Source: CAZRWD01 sp964603785
Lineage (GTDB): Bacteria > Fermentibacterota > Fermentibacteria > Fermentibacterales > Fermentibacteraceae
Assembly (NCBI GenBank): GCA_964603785.1
Contig: CAZRWD010000009.1
Location: 25,492 to 89,491, forward strand
Reading direction: 5' to 3'
Length of the DNA stretch: 64,000 bases
Positions within the stretch are counted from its first letter, which is position 1. Every line of letters begins with the position of its first letter. The notes below the pieces were generated by a model. That model had not been told where the DNA came from, did no database searches, and was given only the letters and a program-made list of their open reading frames with translations. Shown piece after piece: positions 54,063-62,702 of this stretch. A program made the translations under genes and the position numbers.

Positions 54063-54665
54063 TCAGTCGGGTTCCCCCGACCGCTCCCAGCTGCTCCTGA
54101 AGACCCTGTAGACGTGGTAATGAACCGGCGCGGTGACCTCCCGCACATCCGGCGGGAAGGTGTAGACACCCTCGTCGACCTTCTCCCCGCCCACTGCCTC
54201 CTGCATGCGGATCGATGCCGCATTGTCCCTGTTAGGGATCGCCTCCACGGCCGTGCAGCAGGTATGTGTGAACAGGTGGTCCAGCAGCATCAGCTTGGTC
54301 TCTGTTCCATAGCCCCTCCCCTGGCGTGCGGGGAGCAGCTTGATGTCCGTCCGGGCGATCCCCCGGACGTCGGGTCTGTGCATCATGCACTCCCCGATCG
54401 GCTCGCCCGATGACATCTCGACCACTACAAGCAGTTGGCCCAGGAGGCCCTCGCCCATGCAGGCGATGCGGTCGCGCACACCGTCCACGTCCACGGCCAG
54501 CCCCTCGGGGAAGCCCACCCAGGCCATGACGCGAGGGTCCGTCCACAGCTCGACGAGCAGCTCCGCGTCGGCTACGACCGCTCTGCGCACCATCAGCCTG
54601 GATGACCTCAGATCTGCCGGGCCTGCTCCTCCCGGGTCCGATCTCCGTCCTGCCACCCGCAACAT
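54063..54665 (-). CDS. GNAT-family N-acetyltransferase
   Basis: A ~200-residue acetyl-CoA-dependent transferase. The fold is recognisable from RLMVRRAVVADAELLVELWTDP, GEPIGECMMHRPD, DIKLLPARQGRGYGTETKLMLL (the QGRGYGT acetyl-CoA loop) and AIPNRDNAASIRMQEAVG. Acceptor unknown; the RimJ/RimL-like layout suggests amine or protein N-termini. ATG 54665 follows GGAGGG directly, so TTG or GTG a few codons later could be the actual start. It is divergent from the MerR gene. Confidence 0.85.
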   Translation of the reverse strand: MLRVAGRRSDPGGAGPADLRSSRLMVRRAVVADAELLVELWTDPRVMAWVGFPEGLAVDVDGVRDRIACMGEGLLGQLLVVVEMSSGEPIGECMMHRPDVRGIARTDIKLLPARQGRGYGTETKLMLLDHLFTHTCCTAVEAIPNRDNAASIRMQEAVGGEKVDEGVYTFPPDVREVTAPVHYHVYRVFRSSWERSGEPD

Positions 54666-54819
54666 CCCTCCATCCTGCACCCGGCCGACTATGATCGTCA
54701 GCCCACGCCGACCGCCAGCACGGGAGCGGGAGCAGGTGACCCTCACCGGACCTGCCGTTCCCGGCCGGATCGATGAAGGCCGGCGACCATCCGGTGCCCC
54801 AGAATGTGACATCGATATC

Positions 54820-54848
54820 TTGACATCTTGACATCAGACTGTCATAAT
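54820..54848 (+). promoter_or_regulatory. Near-consensus promoter giving a leaderless MerR mRNA
   Basis: TTGACA (54820-54825), 17 bases, CATAAT (54843-54848); a second TTGACA sits at 54828-54833. The ATG is 7 bases after the -10, and no ribosome site exists. The direct repeat of ATCTTGACA may also be an operator for the regulator itself. Confidence 0.65.
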
Positions 54849-54854
54849 CCTCCC

Positions 54855-55232
54855 ATGAAGCAACAGAGATACACCATCGGCGAGCTCGCTGCCCTCACGG
54901 GGGTCAGCCGCCGCACGGTCCGGTTCTACGTGCAGAGGGGGCTCATCCCCCCTCCCCTGGGCGCAGGACGGGGCAGCTTCTACACGGACGAGCACCTCGG
55001 ACTGATCAGGGGCATCAGAAGCAGGCAGGCCGCGCCCGCGCCCTGCAGCCCTTCGTACACGTCACCGACGAAGCCGGCGCGCCGGGTCGCAGTGACCCGG
55101 ATAGAACTGGACCATGGTGTCACCATCGAGCTGTCGGCGGGGCTGCCCGTCCCGTCCGACCGCGTGCTGGGCGAGATCGCCCGAATCCTCATGACAGGAG
55201 AGTGCACAAGTGTCTCCGAGGAAGAGCGTTAG
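54855..55232 (+). CDS. MerR-type HTH transcriptional regulator
   Basis: A 125-residue protein with an N-terminal winged helix of MerR form: QRYTIGELAALTGVSRRTVRFYVQRGLIPPP followed by GRGSFYTDEHLGLIRGI. The C-terminal part (VAVTRIELDHGVTIELSAG) replaces the usual coiled coil and is unlike metal sensors; no ligand Cys cluster is visible. It overlaps the VIT/vWA gene by 23 bases, so it probably regulates that gene. ATG 54855 is chosen because of the promoter position. Confidence 0.85.
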   Translation: MKQQRYTIGELAALTGVSRRTVRFYVQRGLIPPPLGAGRGSFYTDEHLGLIRGIRSRQAAPAPCSPSYTSPTKPARRVAVTRIELDHGVTIELSAGLPVPSDRVLGEIARILMTGECTSVSEEER

Positions 55233-57537
55233 AACCGGCAGCGGAGGAGGAGCCCCGGAGCCCGAAGGGCCCGGCCTCCGCACGACCGGGGGAGCACCGG
55301 TCCCCCTCCTGGGGGTCGATGTCGCCGTCACCATGACCGATCTCGCGGTGCGCACCGTCCTCACACAGCGGTTCCGCAACCTCGAGGGCGAGCCGATCGA
55401 GGCCGTCTACAGCTTCCCGCTCCCCGAGGACAGCGCCGTCTGCGGCTTCGAGGCCGAGCTGGGCGGCAGGCTCGTGAAGGGCCGCATCGAGGATCGGGAG
55501 AAGGCCTTCGAGGACTACGACAAGGCTCTCGCGGAAGGCCATTCCGCGCTCCTCCTCGACCAGTCCAGGCCCGACATCTTCGTCGTCTCCGTCGGCAGGC
55601 TGATGCCGGGCGAGGAGGCGACGGTGAGGATCAGCCACGTCTCGAGGGCCGAATCGCACGACAGGGGCCTCCGACTGCGCATCCCGACAACCGTCTCGCC
55701 GAGGTACGTCCCCCCGGAGCAGCTCCGCACCGGCGACCCCGCAGACCTCGACGCGATACTGCCGCCAACGGTCCTGGGCCGGGTCCCCTACGGCCTGACA
55801 ATGAAGGTGGAGCTGTCCGCCCCCGGCCCGGTCAGGCGCATCGCCTGCCCGTCCCATCCGGTCGAGGTTTCCGTCAAGGGCAGGAGGGCGACGGTCGCCC
55901 TCGCCGGACGCGACATCCAGCTCGACTCCGACTTCGTCCTGGAGATCGAACTCGAGAAGCCCTCGGCGCCCGCGGTAACCGTTTGCCGCGACGGCGACGG
56001 CTTCGCCCTGATGGTCCGCACGAGACCCGACGTCCCGGCCGGGGACGACGGGCCGCGCGACGTCCTCTTCGTCATCGACAGGTCCGGCTCCATGCAGGGC
56101 GAGAGCATGGAGGAGGCCAGGTCGGCCCTCCTGCTCGCCCTCAAGTCCCTGCGGGAGGGAGACCGTTTCAACGTCACGGGCTTCGGCAGCAGGTGGGAGA
56201 GCATCTTCGACAGGCCGGCTGACTGCACGCAGGAGTCCGTGAGCGGCGCCCTGAAGGCCATCGGGGGGTGGGACGCCGACATGGGCGGCACCGAGATCCT
56301 CCAGCCCCTCAGGGCTGCTCTGGAGAGCCTGGACGGCAAGAGGCCGGCCAGCATCATCCTCCTTACAGACGGGGAGGTCGGGAACGAGGCCGAGGTGATC
56401 GCGCTGGCCGGGAAGCACCGGTCGCGGTGCAGGATCTTCACCTTCGGCATAGGCAGGGGCGCGAGCGGCACGCTCGTCAGGGGCGTCGCGGCGGCCTCCG
56501 GGGGCGCCGCCGAGTTCATCTACCCAGGCGAGCGCATCGAGCCCAAGGTCATGCGCCAGATGGCGCGCCTCTCGGGGATGTCCGCCCTGTCGATCGACTG
56601 GGGCGCCCTCGCGCCCGGGGTGGTCACTCCCGCATCCTTCCCGGCCTTCTGCAGGGGCGACGAGCTGGTCGCCTTCTGCAGGGCGCCGAAGCTCGTCGAC
56701 TCAACCATCGCGGTGAAGGCGGGAGGCTCGACGATCGCGGTGTGCCCCGTGGCTGCACACCCGGAAGACATCGGCACCGACGACACGGTGGCCCTGCTTA
56801 TGGCCCGCAGCCTGATAGCGGACCTCGAGCTCGGCGCTGCCACGGCCCGGGGGTCGGCGCAGTCTAGGAGGAAGGGGGCGAAGGCTGACGACGGGATGCT
56901 CGAGACCGCCCTCAGGTACGGCCTGGTCTCGTCCCGCACGAGCTTCGTGGCCGTCGAGGTCAGGCCCGATCCGGACCCCTCCCGCCAGGTAGAGCTGAGG
57001 CGCGTTCCCGTCGCCCTCACCCGTGGCTGGGGCGGCCTGATGCCCTGCGCGGCTCCCGGCGGCATGGTCCAGATGGCCTGCCAGACCATCGCCGATGCAT
57101 GCGCCCCCGGAGTGATGAGGTCGGCCTCCAGGAAGGGCGCAGGCCTCCTTCGAAGGATCGTTGACACGAGGGACATCGATCACCCCTCCCTGGCTGAGGC
57201 TGCCGTGGGGATCCCGCAGGACGACCTGCTCGAGCTCGTCAGAATCCAGCACGTCAGCGGCAGATGGGTCATGGATGCCGAGCTGGAGAAGCTTACCGGC
57301 ATCGAGGAGTCGATTCTCGCCGGAGTCCTGGAGAAGGTCGGGCACCGCGCCGAGGTGCTGGGCACCCTGGTGGCCCTGTACGCTCTGATGACCAGGCATC
57401 ACGACCGCGAGGCAGAGTGGCGCCTGATAGCGGACAAGGCCGTCGCCTGGCTCGCGAAGATGGGTTACGAGCCGGCGGGGCTCACAGAAGGGCTGAGCGT
57501 GCGCGACTGGATCGCCGCTGCAGGCATGAGGGCATGA
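55210..57537 (+). CDS. VIT domain and von Willebrand factor A domain protein
   Basis: A 775-residue protein. The VIT domain (residues ~35-165) has LTQRFRNLEGEPIEAVYSFPLPEDSAV and DREKAFEDYDKALAEGHSALLLDQ. The vWA domain starts near 280 with MIDAS motif DRSGSMQGES and later LLTDGEVGN. The C-terminal part is helical (ETALRYGLVSSRTSFVAVE). There is no signal peptide, so it is probably cytoplasmic. Such proteins bind metal-dependent partners; function unknown. GTG 55210 has AGGAG upstream. Coupled to the MerR gene. Confidence 0.92.
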   Translation: MSPRKSVRTGSGGGAPEPEGPGLRTTGGAPVPLLGVDVAVTMTDLAVRTVLTQRFRNLEGEPIEAVYSFPLPEDSAVCGFEAELGGRLVKGRIEDREKAFEDYDKALAEGHSALLLDQSRPDIFVVSVGRLMPGEEATVRISHVSRAESHDRGLRLRIPTTVSPRYVPPEQLRTGDPADLDAILPPTVLGRVPYGLTMKVELSAPGPVRRIACPSHPVEVSVKGRRATVALAGRDIQLDSDFVLEIELEKPSAPAVTVCRDGDGFALMVRTRPDVPAGDDGPRDVLFVIDRSGSMQGESMEEARSALLLALKSLREGDRFNVTGFGSRWESIFDRPADCTQESVSGALKAIGGWDADMGGTEILQPLRAALESLDGKRPASIILLTDGEVGNEAEVIALAGKHRSRCRIFTFGIGRGASGTLVRGVAAASGGAAEFIYPGERIEPKVMRQMARLSGMSALSIDWGALAPGVVTPASFPAFCRGDELVAFCRAPKLVDSTIAVKAGGSTIAVCPVAAHPEDIGTDDTVALLMARSLIADLELGAATARGSAQSRRKGAKADDGMLETALRYGLVSSRTSFVAVEVRPDPDPSRQVELRRVPVALTRGWGGLMPCAAPGGMVQMACQTIADACAPGVMRSASRKGAGLLRRIVDTRDIDHPSLAEAAVGIPQDDLLELVRIQHVSGRWVMDAELEKLTGIEESILAGVLEKVGHRAEVLGTLVALYALMTRHHDREAEWRLIADKAVAWLAKMGYEPAGLTEGLSVRDWIAAAGMRA

Positions 57538-57753
57538 GGGAGGAGCCCGTCAGGGCCCTGTCAGGAGCGCGGTGTCGGTTGCTCGGGAGGCAGGCAGCGT
57601 ACCAACGGGGATGGGAGCCGATCTCGTGAAGAAGCCCTCCCCGCCCAGGGCATCCCGCCTCTCCCGCGGCATCAGCCTCTCGGCGTGGGAGGCCATCCGG
57701 CCGGTGAGGAGGGCGCCGACGAGTTCAACGCCGAGTCCGGCGGGTCCTCGAGG
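57538..57753. other. Intergenic region without recognised feature
   Basis: Between the vWA gene and the DUF445 promoter. Short open frames exist on both strands, but none shows a ribosome site plus convincing protein character. No RNA or repeat was seen. Confidence 0.5.
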
Positions 57754-57782
57754 TTGAGCGCACTCGACATACTGCAGATATT
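57754..57782 (+). promoter_or_regulatory. Putative promoter of the DUF445-DUF1232 operon
   Basis: TTGAGC (57754-57759), 17 bases, GATATT (57777-57782), about 18 bases before the ATG pair at 57800/57803, which follows a GGGGGG ribosome site. Confidence 0.5.
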
Positions 57783-57799
57783 CGGATTCTGATGGGGGG

Positions 57800-59143
57800 A
57801 TGATGAGCAAGCTCTCGATACGCACCCTCCGCGACGTCTCCCTCTGGTTGCTTCCTGCGGCCGCGGCGGCCTCGGCCGTGCTGATGCGGGTGCTTCCGGG
57901 GTGGGCTGCGCTCGACTGGGCTTTCAAGGTCGCCCTCGCCGGCACCGTGGGAATCTGGACCAACTACTTCGCCATCAAGATGCTCTTCCGGCCGAGGCGG
58001 CGAGCGCTGTTCGGCCTGCAGGGCCTCATCCCCGCCAACCGGATCGCTCTGGCCAGGGCCATCGGCCAGGGCGTGGCAGAGGACCTCCTCGCGCCCGACC
58101 AGGTGTTCGCCTTCGTCGAGAGGAACGATCTCATCGAGAAGGTGGGCACCGAGGCCGTCAGGCTGGCGCACGAGGAGCTGTCGAAGCCCGGCAGGAGGGC
58201 CTGGCTGAGGGAGAGGGCAGGGAGGCTGCTCCAGAAGGCCACCGCCGAGAACATCGAGGACATCCTCGGAGCCGTCATCACGAAGGTCCGTCAGGCATTC
58301 GGGGACGAGATCTCCTTCCAGCGGCTCTGGCCTTCGATCAGGGCCGAGCTGGAGGCTCAGCTCTCCAGCGGCCCCGTGCGCAAGGCTCTCGCGCGAACGG
58401 CCATGAAGCTGGCCAGGAGGCACTCCCCCGCCGCGGCCGGGTGGATCAACGACCAGCTGGAGGAGTACATCGACGACCGGGGATGGCTCGAGAGGCAGGT
58501 GCTTAGGTTCGGCAAGCGGGTCTTCGGGATAGGCCCCGAGAGGATACAGGAGGAGATAAGGGCGCGGGTGGAGGATCCGGATTTCGGGCCTTCGGTGCTG
58601 CGGGCGGTCGAGTCGATGGCCCCCGACGTCGCGAGGATCATGGAGGATCCGAAGCTCAGGGGCGCCCTGGCCGAGTGGTTCGAGCGGAAGAAGGAGGAGG
58701 CCTTCCGGTGGCTCGAGACGGAGGGCCTGGCCAGGGGCAGGGACATGGTCCTCGAGGCCATGGACTCCGAGAGGTTCTGGGCGGCGGTGGAGACCCAGAT
58801 CGACAGGGGCGTAGAGGGCCTCGTCGCCTGGGCCCGCGCGCAGTTCGCGACCCCGGGCTTCCGGGAGCAGGCCACGCCGCTCCTCCGCAGGCTGGCGTCG
58901 AACATCCCCATAGCGGACATCGTCGAGGACAGGGTCAACGGCCTCGACCTGGACGAGCTCGAGAAGCTCGTCTACAAAGTCACCAGCGAGAACCTTGCCG
59001 GGATCGAGTTCCTCGGCGGCGTGCTGGGGTGCCTTGCCGGCCTCGTGCTCGTCCGTGAATGGCTGATGCTGCCCGTCGCGGCCCTGGGGGGCATCGTGTA
59101 CCTCCTGGGCCGGACCGGCTGGAGAAAGGCAGGTGCCCCTTGA
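57800..59143 (+). CDS. DUF445 membrane protein
   Basis: A 447-residue protein of the DUF445/YheB type. N-terminal membrane segments (VSLWLLPAAAAASAVLM, ALAGTVGIWTNYFAIKMLFRP) are diagnostic, followed by a long amphipathic alpha-helical region with paired ~80-residue repeats (DLLAPDQVFAFVERNDLI, GRRAWLRERAGRLL). It ends in LAGIEFLGGVLGCLAGLVLV and a second membrane helix. Family members are envelope proteins of unknown function. ATG 57803 is an alternative start. Confidence 0.88.
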   Translation: MMSKLSIRTLRDVSLWLLPAAAAASAVLMRVLPGWAALDWAFKVALAGTVGIWTNYFAIKMLFRPRRRALFGLQGLIPANRIALARAIGQGVAEDLLAPDQVFAFVERNDLIEKVGTEAVRLAHEELSKPGRRAWLRERAGRLLQKATAENIEDILGAVITKVRQAFGDEISFQRLWPSIRAELEAQLSSGPVRKALARTAMKLARRHSPAAAGWINDQLEEYIDDRGWLERQVLRFGKRVFGIGPERIQEEIRARVEDPDFGPSVLRAVESMAPDVARIMEDPKLRGALAEWFERKKEEAFRWLETEGLARGRDMVLEAMDSERFWAAVETQIDRGVEGLVAWARAQFATPGFREQATPLLRRLASNIPIADIVEDRVNGLDLDELEKLVYKVTSENLAGIEFLGGVLGCLAGLVLVREWLMLPVAALGGIVYLLGRTGWRKAGAP

Positions 59144-59574
59144 GGAAAGAGGATTTCTACCAGGCCCTGCGACTGCGGGTGAAGGCCTGGGCCGGGTCGA
59201 AGGACGGGAGGGAGAGCCCCTGGCTCTCGGTCATCATGCTCGCGCCCGACGTGTTCCACCTCCTCTGCAAGCTCATGCTGCGCCCCGAGGTGCCCGTGGC
59301 GGACAAGACGAAGCTAGGCGCGGTGATCGCCTACTTCATCCTCCCGGTCGACCTGCTGCCGGAGTGGGTGATCGGCCCGTTCGGCTACGCCGACGACGTG
59401 GCCCTGTCGGCATGGGCCGTCATGAACATGCTGAACCATGTCACACCTGACGTGATCCGAGAGGAGTGGGCCGGCGAGGGGGACGTCATCTCGATCCTCC
59501 GCGGAGTCACGATGAAGGCCGAGGACATGCTCGGGAAGAGGCTCTGGGGCAGGGTCAGGCAGGACCGCGGCTGA
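59140..59574 (+). CDS. DUF1232 (YkvA-type) membrane protein
   Basis: A 144-residue protein with the DUF1232 core DKTKLGAVIAYFILPVDLLPEW, then IGPFGYADDVALSAWAVM. The N-terminal and C-terminal parts are charged helices. TTG 59140 overlaps the DUF445 stop as TTGA. Function unknown; co-expression with DUF445 suggests a membrane role. Confidence 0.88.
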   Translation: MRKEDFYQALRLRVKAWAGSKDGRESPWLSVIMLAPDVFHLLCKLMLRPEVPVADKTKLGAVIAYFILPVDLLPEWVIGPFGYADDVALSAWAVMNMLNHVTPDVIREEWAGEGDVISILRGVTMKAEDMLGKRLWGRVRQDRG

Positions 59575-59645
59575 GGACCCGCCCGGGCGGACGTTGCGCG
59601 CGGGCGCGGGGTTCCGTAGGTATTGGCGGAGGGGAGGGGTGAACC

Positions 59646-60170
59646 ATGGCAAATCTGCCGAATGTCGAGATAGACGGGCTGCCCGAGACGACAGAGGACT
59701 TCCAGGCGCTGCAGGACTGGATTGGGCGCACCCCCCAGGGAGCGGCCGCCCTGATGGTCCTTGCCCTTCTGAAGCTGAGCGTTGACGAGGTGCAGGGGGC
59801 GAGGTTCCTGGCTCTCGCCATAGACAGGAGGAGGCTCGACTTCAGCACGGGCTTCGTCCCCCGCAAGGAGATCGACTTCCTGCGCATGCAGATCAACGAG
59901 CAGCCGTTCCTGCCCAAGTCATACTTCTGCTCGACCGACTGCGAGTGCGGGTACCTGCTGCCCCACCCGCCCTGGGTGATGGAGTTCTCCTACAACAACT
60001 ACAGCGGAGACATGGAATCGGGCCCGTTCAAGGTCTACGTGGGCTGCACCGGGGCCGACTCGCCCAGGCCCGTGACGGTCGCGAAGGGCGATGACGGCAT
60101 CTGGCGCGCGCAGGAGTGGAGCAGCCTCGTCGTCGGCGTCAGGAGCCCGTCCGGCACCGAGATCGAGTGA
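59646..60170 (+). CDS. DUF6935-like cytoplasmic protein
   Basis: A 174-residue protein without signal peptide. The pattern LPETTEDFQALQDW, GAAALMVLALLKLS, KEIDFLRMQI, QPFLPKSYF and DSPRPVTVAKGDDGIWRAQEWSSL matches what is remembered of DUF6935, with a late double Cys (DCECG) of unclear role. Function unknown. ATG 59646 follows GGAGGGG. A CCGCCCGGGCGG palindrome lies between the DUF1232 stop and this gene. Confidence 0.65.
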   Translation: MANLPNVEIDGLPETTEDFQALQDWIGRTPQGAAALMVLALLKLSVDEVQGARFLALAIDRRRLDFSTGFVPRKEIDFLRMQINEQPFLPKSYFCSTDCECGYLLPHPPWVMEFSYNNYSGDMESGPFKVYVGCTGADSPRPVTVAKGDDGIWRAQEWSSLVVGVRSPSGTEIE

Positions 60171-60194
60171 GCCCGACGGCATGACGGGCGGGTC

Positions 60195-61976
60195 GTGATG
60201 CTGGCCATCGTTTCCGCCCTGCTCCTGGGCCAGCCCGTCACCATCGACGTGTACCCGTCCCAGTGGGCCGGGTGGGTGCCCGCCTGGCTGCTGTCCTCGG
60301 GCGACGAGATCACCCAGTACATGAGCGATCCGGGAGTGGACGACCTGGTCGTCCAGACCGGCGTGCCCATGCTCCGCTGGGGGGGCATCGCGGCCGAGTA
60401 CTGGGACTGGGAGGGCTTCGACTACGAAGGGGCCTTCTACATCGACTTCTACGGCTCGGGAATAGTCACCGTCCCCTGCCCGGGGAGCGTCGACGACCTG
60501 CTGCAGTTCTGCGAGGCGACCGGGGTCGAGCCGATAATGACCGTCAACCACCACATCAACGACCCGGCCAAGGCCGCCAGGCTCGTGGAGTACTGCAACG
60601 GCGGCGTCGGCACGCCCATGGGGGCTCTGCGCGCGCAGAGGGGGCACCCGGAGCCATACGAAGTCACCTTCTGGTGCATCGGCAACGAGCCCGACATCGC
60701 GGGCAGCCCCTACCCCACCCCGTTCGGCACCTGGACCTTCTACCGGCACTTCGGCATCCCCTTCGAGAGCTGGGGGTGGACCGACTCGGTGTTCTGCACC
60801 GCGGGAGCGTTCAGCGACCTCGTCGGGACATATGTCGATGCAATGCGCGCGGCCTCCCCGATCCCCCTCCAGATTGGCGGCCTGTCGCTCGCCGGCGACG
60901 ACTCGTGGATACCGCAGGTGATCGGGCCGAACGTCTCGCAGATCGACTGGATGGACGCCCACTACTACCCGATCTGGAGTTTCTCGTCGGACAGCTCGAT
61001 GTACCATGACTTCCTCTGGGCGCCGGACAGCTCCTCCATGCCCCTTGAGGACAGGTACCTGTCGCTGCGGAGCCAGCTCGACGCCGTGCCCGGAGGATCC
61101 GGCATCCCCCTCTGGATACTCGAGTTCAACATTGCGGTCATGGCCGAGGATCCGGTCTGGTGGAACTACCTCGACGGCCTCGTGATAGCCGACTGCATAG
61201 GCCATCTGGCACATGCCGGGGCTCCTGCCGCGGCGGTCTATTCCATCGCCGAGGGCACTCCGGGCGAGTACCCCCACTTCGGACAGATCCGGACCGACAC
61301 GCTCTCGATGCGCATGGGGGGATTCGTGCTCCAGCTCTACTCGGAGAGGTTCGGGGGAACGCTGATCGGAACGGATTGCGCGGAGGCCATGGAGCAAGGG
61401 CTGGAGGCGTGGGGCAGCCTGGCTGCCGGGGGGCGTGTTGCGCTCATGGTGATCAACCGCGAGCTGTCGGATGCCGTTCCGGCCCACTTCGAGCTCCACG
61501 GCTGGGCGCCGGGCTCCTCGTTCGAGGTCTGGCAGATAACGAACGACGCCCCCATGCAGGCCCCCTGGAACGGCACCACCGGGATCGTCTCCGCGGGCGC
61601 CCACCCGTGCGGCTCGTCCGGTTTCGACTGGACCTTCCCCGGAGCATCGGTCACCTGCATCCAGGTGCTGCCGCAGGCCGGAACGGGAGGGGGGGATCCC
61701 GGTCCGGCCGATCTGCGCCCCATGCCCAATCCTTCGGCGGGATCGGTCGCCTTCCCCTTCACCAGCCCGACGGCGGGGCAGGCGGAGGCCCTGGTCTACG
61801 ACTGCTCGGGCAGGTTCGTGAGAAGGCTCTGCGCAGATATTTCACCGGGAGAGTGCTGCGTCGTCTGGGACGGATGCTCGGAGGACGGAGCTCCCGTACC
61901 CGCGGGGGCGTATCGGCTTCTTCTCTCGCTGCCCGGCGCACTCTCGGTCGAGACGGGGTTCGTGCTGCTGCGCTAG
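60195..61976 (+). CDS. Secreted glycoside hydrolase-like protein with C-terminal FlgD/T9SS-type domain
   Basis: A 593-residue exported protein with signal MMLAIVSALLLGQPV. The main part is a (beta/alpha)8-like clan A fold: MLRWGGIAAEYWDWEGF, IMTVNHHINDPAK, WCIGNEPDIAGSP (the NEP of the acid/base Glu), IDWMDAHYYPIW and PLWILEFNIAV (probable nucleophile Glu). This resembles GH39/GH51-type glycosidases; substrate not known. The last ~85 residues (PNPSAGSVAFPF, LVYDCSGRFVRRL, GAPVPAGAYRLLLSL) are a FlgD-like sorting domain. GTG 60195 or ATG 60198 is the start. Confidence 0.82.
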   Translation: MMLAIVSALLLGQPVTIDVYPSQWAGWVPAWLLSSGDEITQYMSDPGVDDLVVQTGVPMLRWGGIAAEYWDWEGFDYEGAFYIDFYGSGIVTVPCPGSVDDLLQFCEATGVEPIMTVNHHINDPAKAARLVEYCNGGVGTPMGALRAQRGHPEPYEVTFWCIGNEPDIAGSPYPTPFGTWTFYRHFGIPFESWGWTDSVFCTAGAFSDLVGTYVDAMRAASPIPLQIGGLSLAGDDSWIPQVIGPNVSQIDWMDAHYYPIWSFSSDSSMYHDFLWAPDSSSMPLEDRYLSLRSQLDAVPGGSGIPLWILEFNIAVMAEDPVWWNYLDGLVIADCIGHLAHAGAPAAAVYSIAEGTPGEYPHFGQIRTDTLSMRMGGFVLQLYSERFGGTLIGTDCAEAMEQGLEAWGSLAAGGRVALMVINRELSDAVPAHFELHGWAPGSSFEVWQITNDAPMQAPWNGTTGIVSAGAHPCGSSGFDWTFPGASVTCIQVLPQAGTGGGDPGPADLRPMPNPSAGSVAFPFTSPTAGQAEALVYDCSGRFVRRLCADISPGECCVVWDGCSEDGAPVPAGAYRLLLSLPGALSVETGFVLLR

Positions 61977-61978
61977 TC

Positions 61979-61994
61979 CCCCGATGCTTCGGGG
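61979..61994 (+). other. Hairpin after the glycosidase-like gene
   Basis: CCCCGA and TCGGGG around TGCT form a perfect 6-bp hairpin two bases after the stop. There is no T-run, so termination is doubtful. Confidence 0.3.
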
Positions 61995-62063
61995 ATGCCT
62001 GCCGCGATGGAGCTTGACGCCCCCCTGGGATCCGGGCGAGGTTCGAATCGGGAGGTGGTCATC

Positions 62064-62684
62064 ATGAAGGCTGCCATTCTGATCTCGCTCGCCGCCATGT
62101 CGGCGGGTACAGCAGGAGCGGACCTCCGGCTGGACAGGCCGCTGCAGGTTCCGGGAAGCGACGACCTGATCCAGTACGACGACGGCACTGCCAACTGGCT
62201 CACCTGGGGAGGTCTCTACAGGGGCACCTGGTTCTACATCTATGATTTCGGGGCTTCCGGCTGGTTCATGCCGGCGCAGAGCGAGCTCTGGTTCTTCCAC
62301 CACTCCAGCTATCCCTGGGATGTCTCGTCCTTCTACTGCGAGCTGTACACCGGTGACCAGGCCGGTCCGGTGACCCAGCTCGACCAGACCTCGGTCACCG
62401 CCATCCACTACCAGCCGGTCCATGCGGTCTACTCCCCACCTTACCCCCTGGAGAACTTCTGGGTCCTGGAGAACACCGAGCTGTCGGCGGGTGGATGGCC
62501 CTCGATACTGGGCGACAACACGCCGCAGACCGTCGACCACAGCTTCTTCAGCGACGATTTCATCGTGTGGGAGCCCTGGGTGATACAGGGACCCAGCGCC
62601 AACGACTACTTCATACGCAGCGACGGGCTCTGGATGGGGCTGGAGCAGACTACCTGGGCGGCGATCAAGAGCACCTACCTGTAG
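62064..62684 (+). CDS. Secreted protein of a local paralogous family, copy 2
   Basis: A 206-residue exported protein with signal peptide MKAAILISLAAMSAGTAGA. It is a close paralogue of the protein at 50942-51568, aligning over the whole mature length. Conserved aromatic and acidic positions suggest a folded beta-domain, possibly sugar-binding. There is no sorting domain. ATG 62064 follows GGGAGGTG. Confidence 0.82.
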   Translation: MKAAILISLAAMSAGTAGADLRLDRPLQVPGSDDLIQYDDGTANWLTWGGLYRGTWFYIYDFGASGWFMPAQSELWFFHHSSYPWDVSSFYCELYTGDQAGPVTQLDQTSVTAIHYQPVHAVYSPPYPLENFWVLENTELSAGGWPSILGDNTPQTVDHSFFSDDFIVWEPWVIQGPSANDYFIRSDGLWMGLEQTTWAAIKSTYL

Positions 62685-62702
62685 GCGGCGCGATCCGGCG
62701 GG

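Noticed and set aside
57572..57757. A 61-codon open frame before DUF445
   Set aside because: No ribosome site and a Pro/Arg-rich shadow-like composition; treated as non-coding.
62038..62060. GGTTCGAATC resembling a tRNA T-arm
   Set aside because: The flanks do not pair as a T-stem and no acceptor or anticodon arm is found; it lies in the leader of the secreted gene at 62064.
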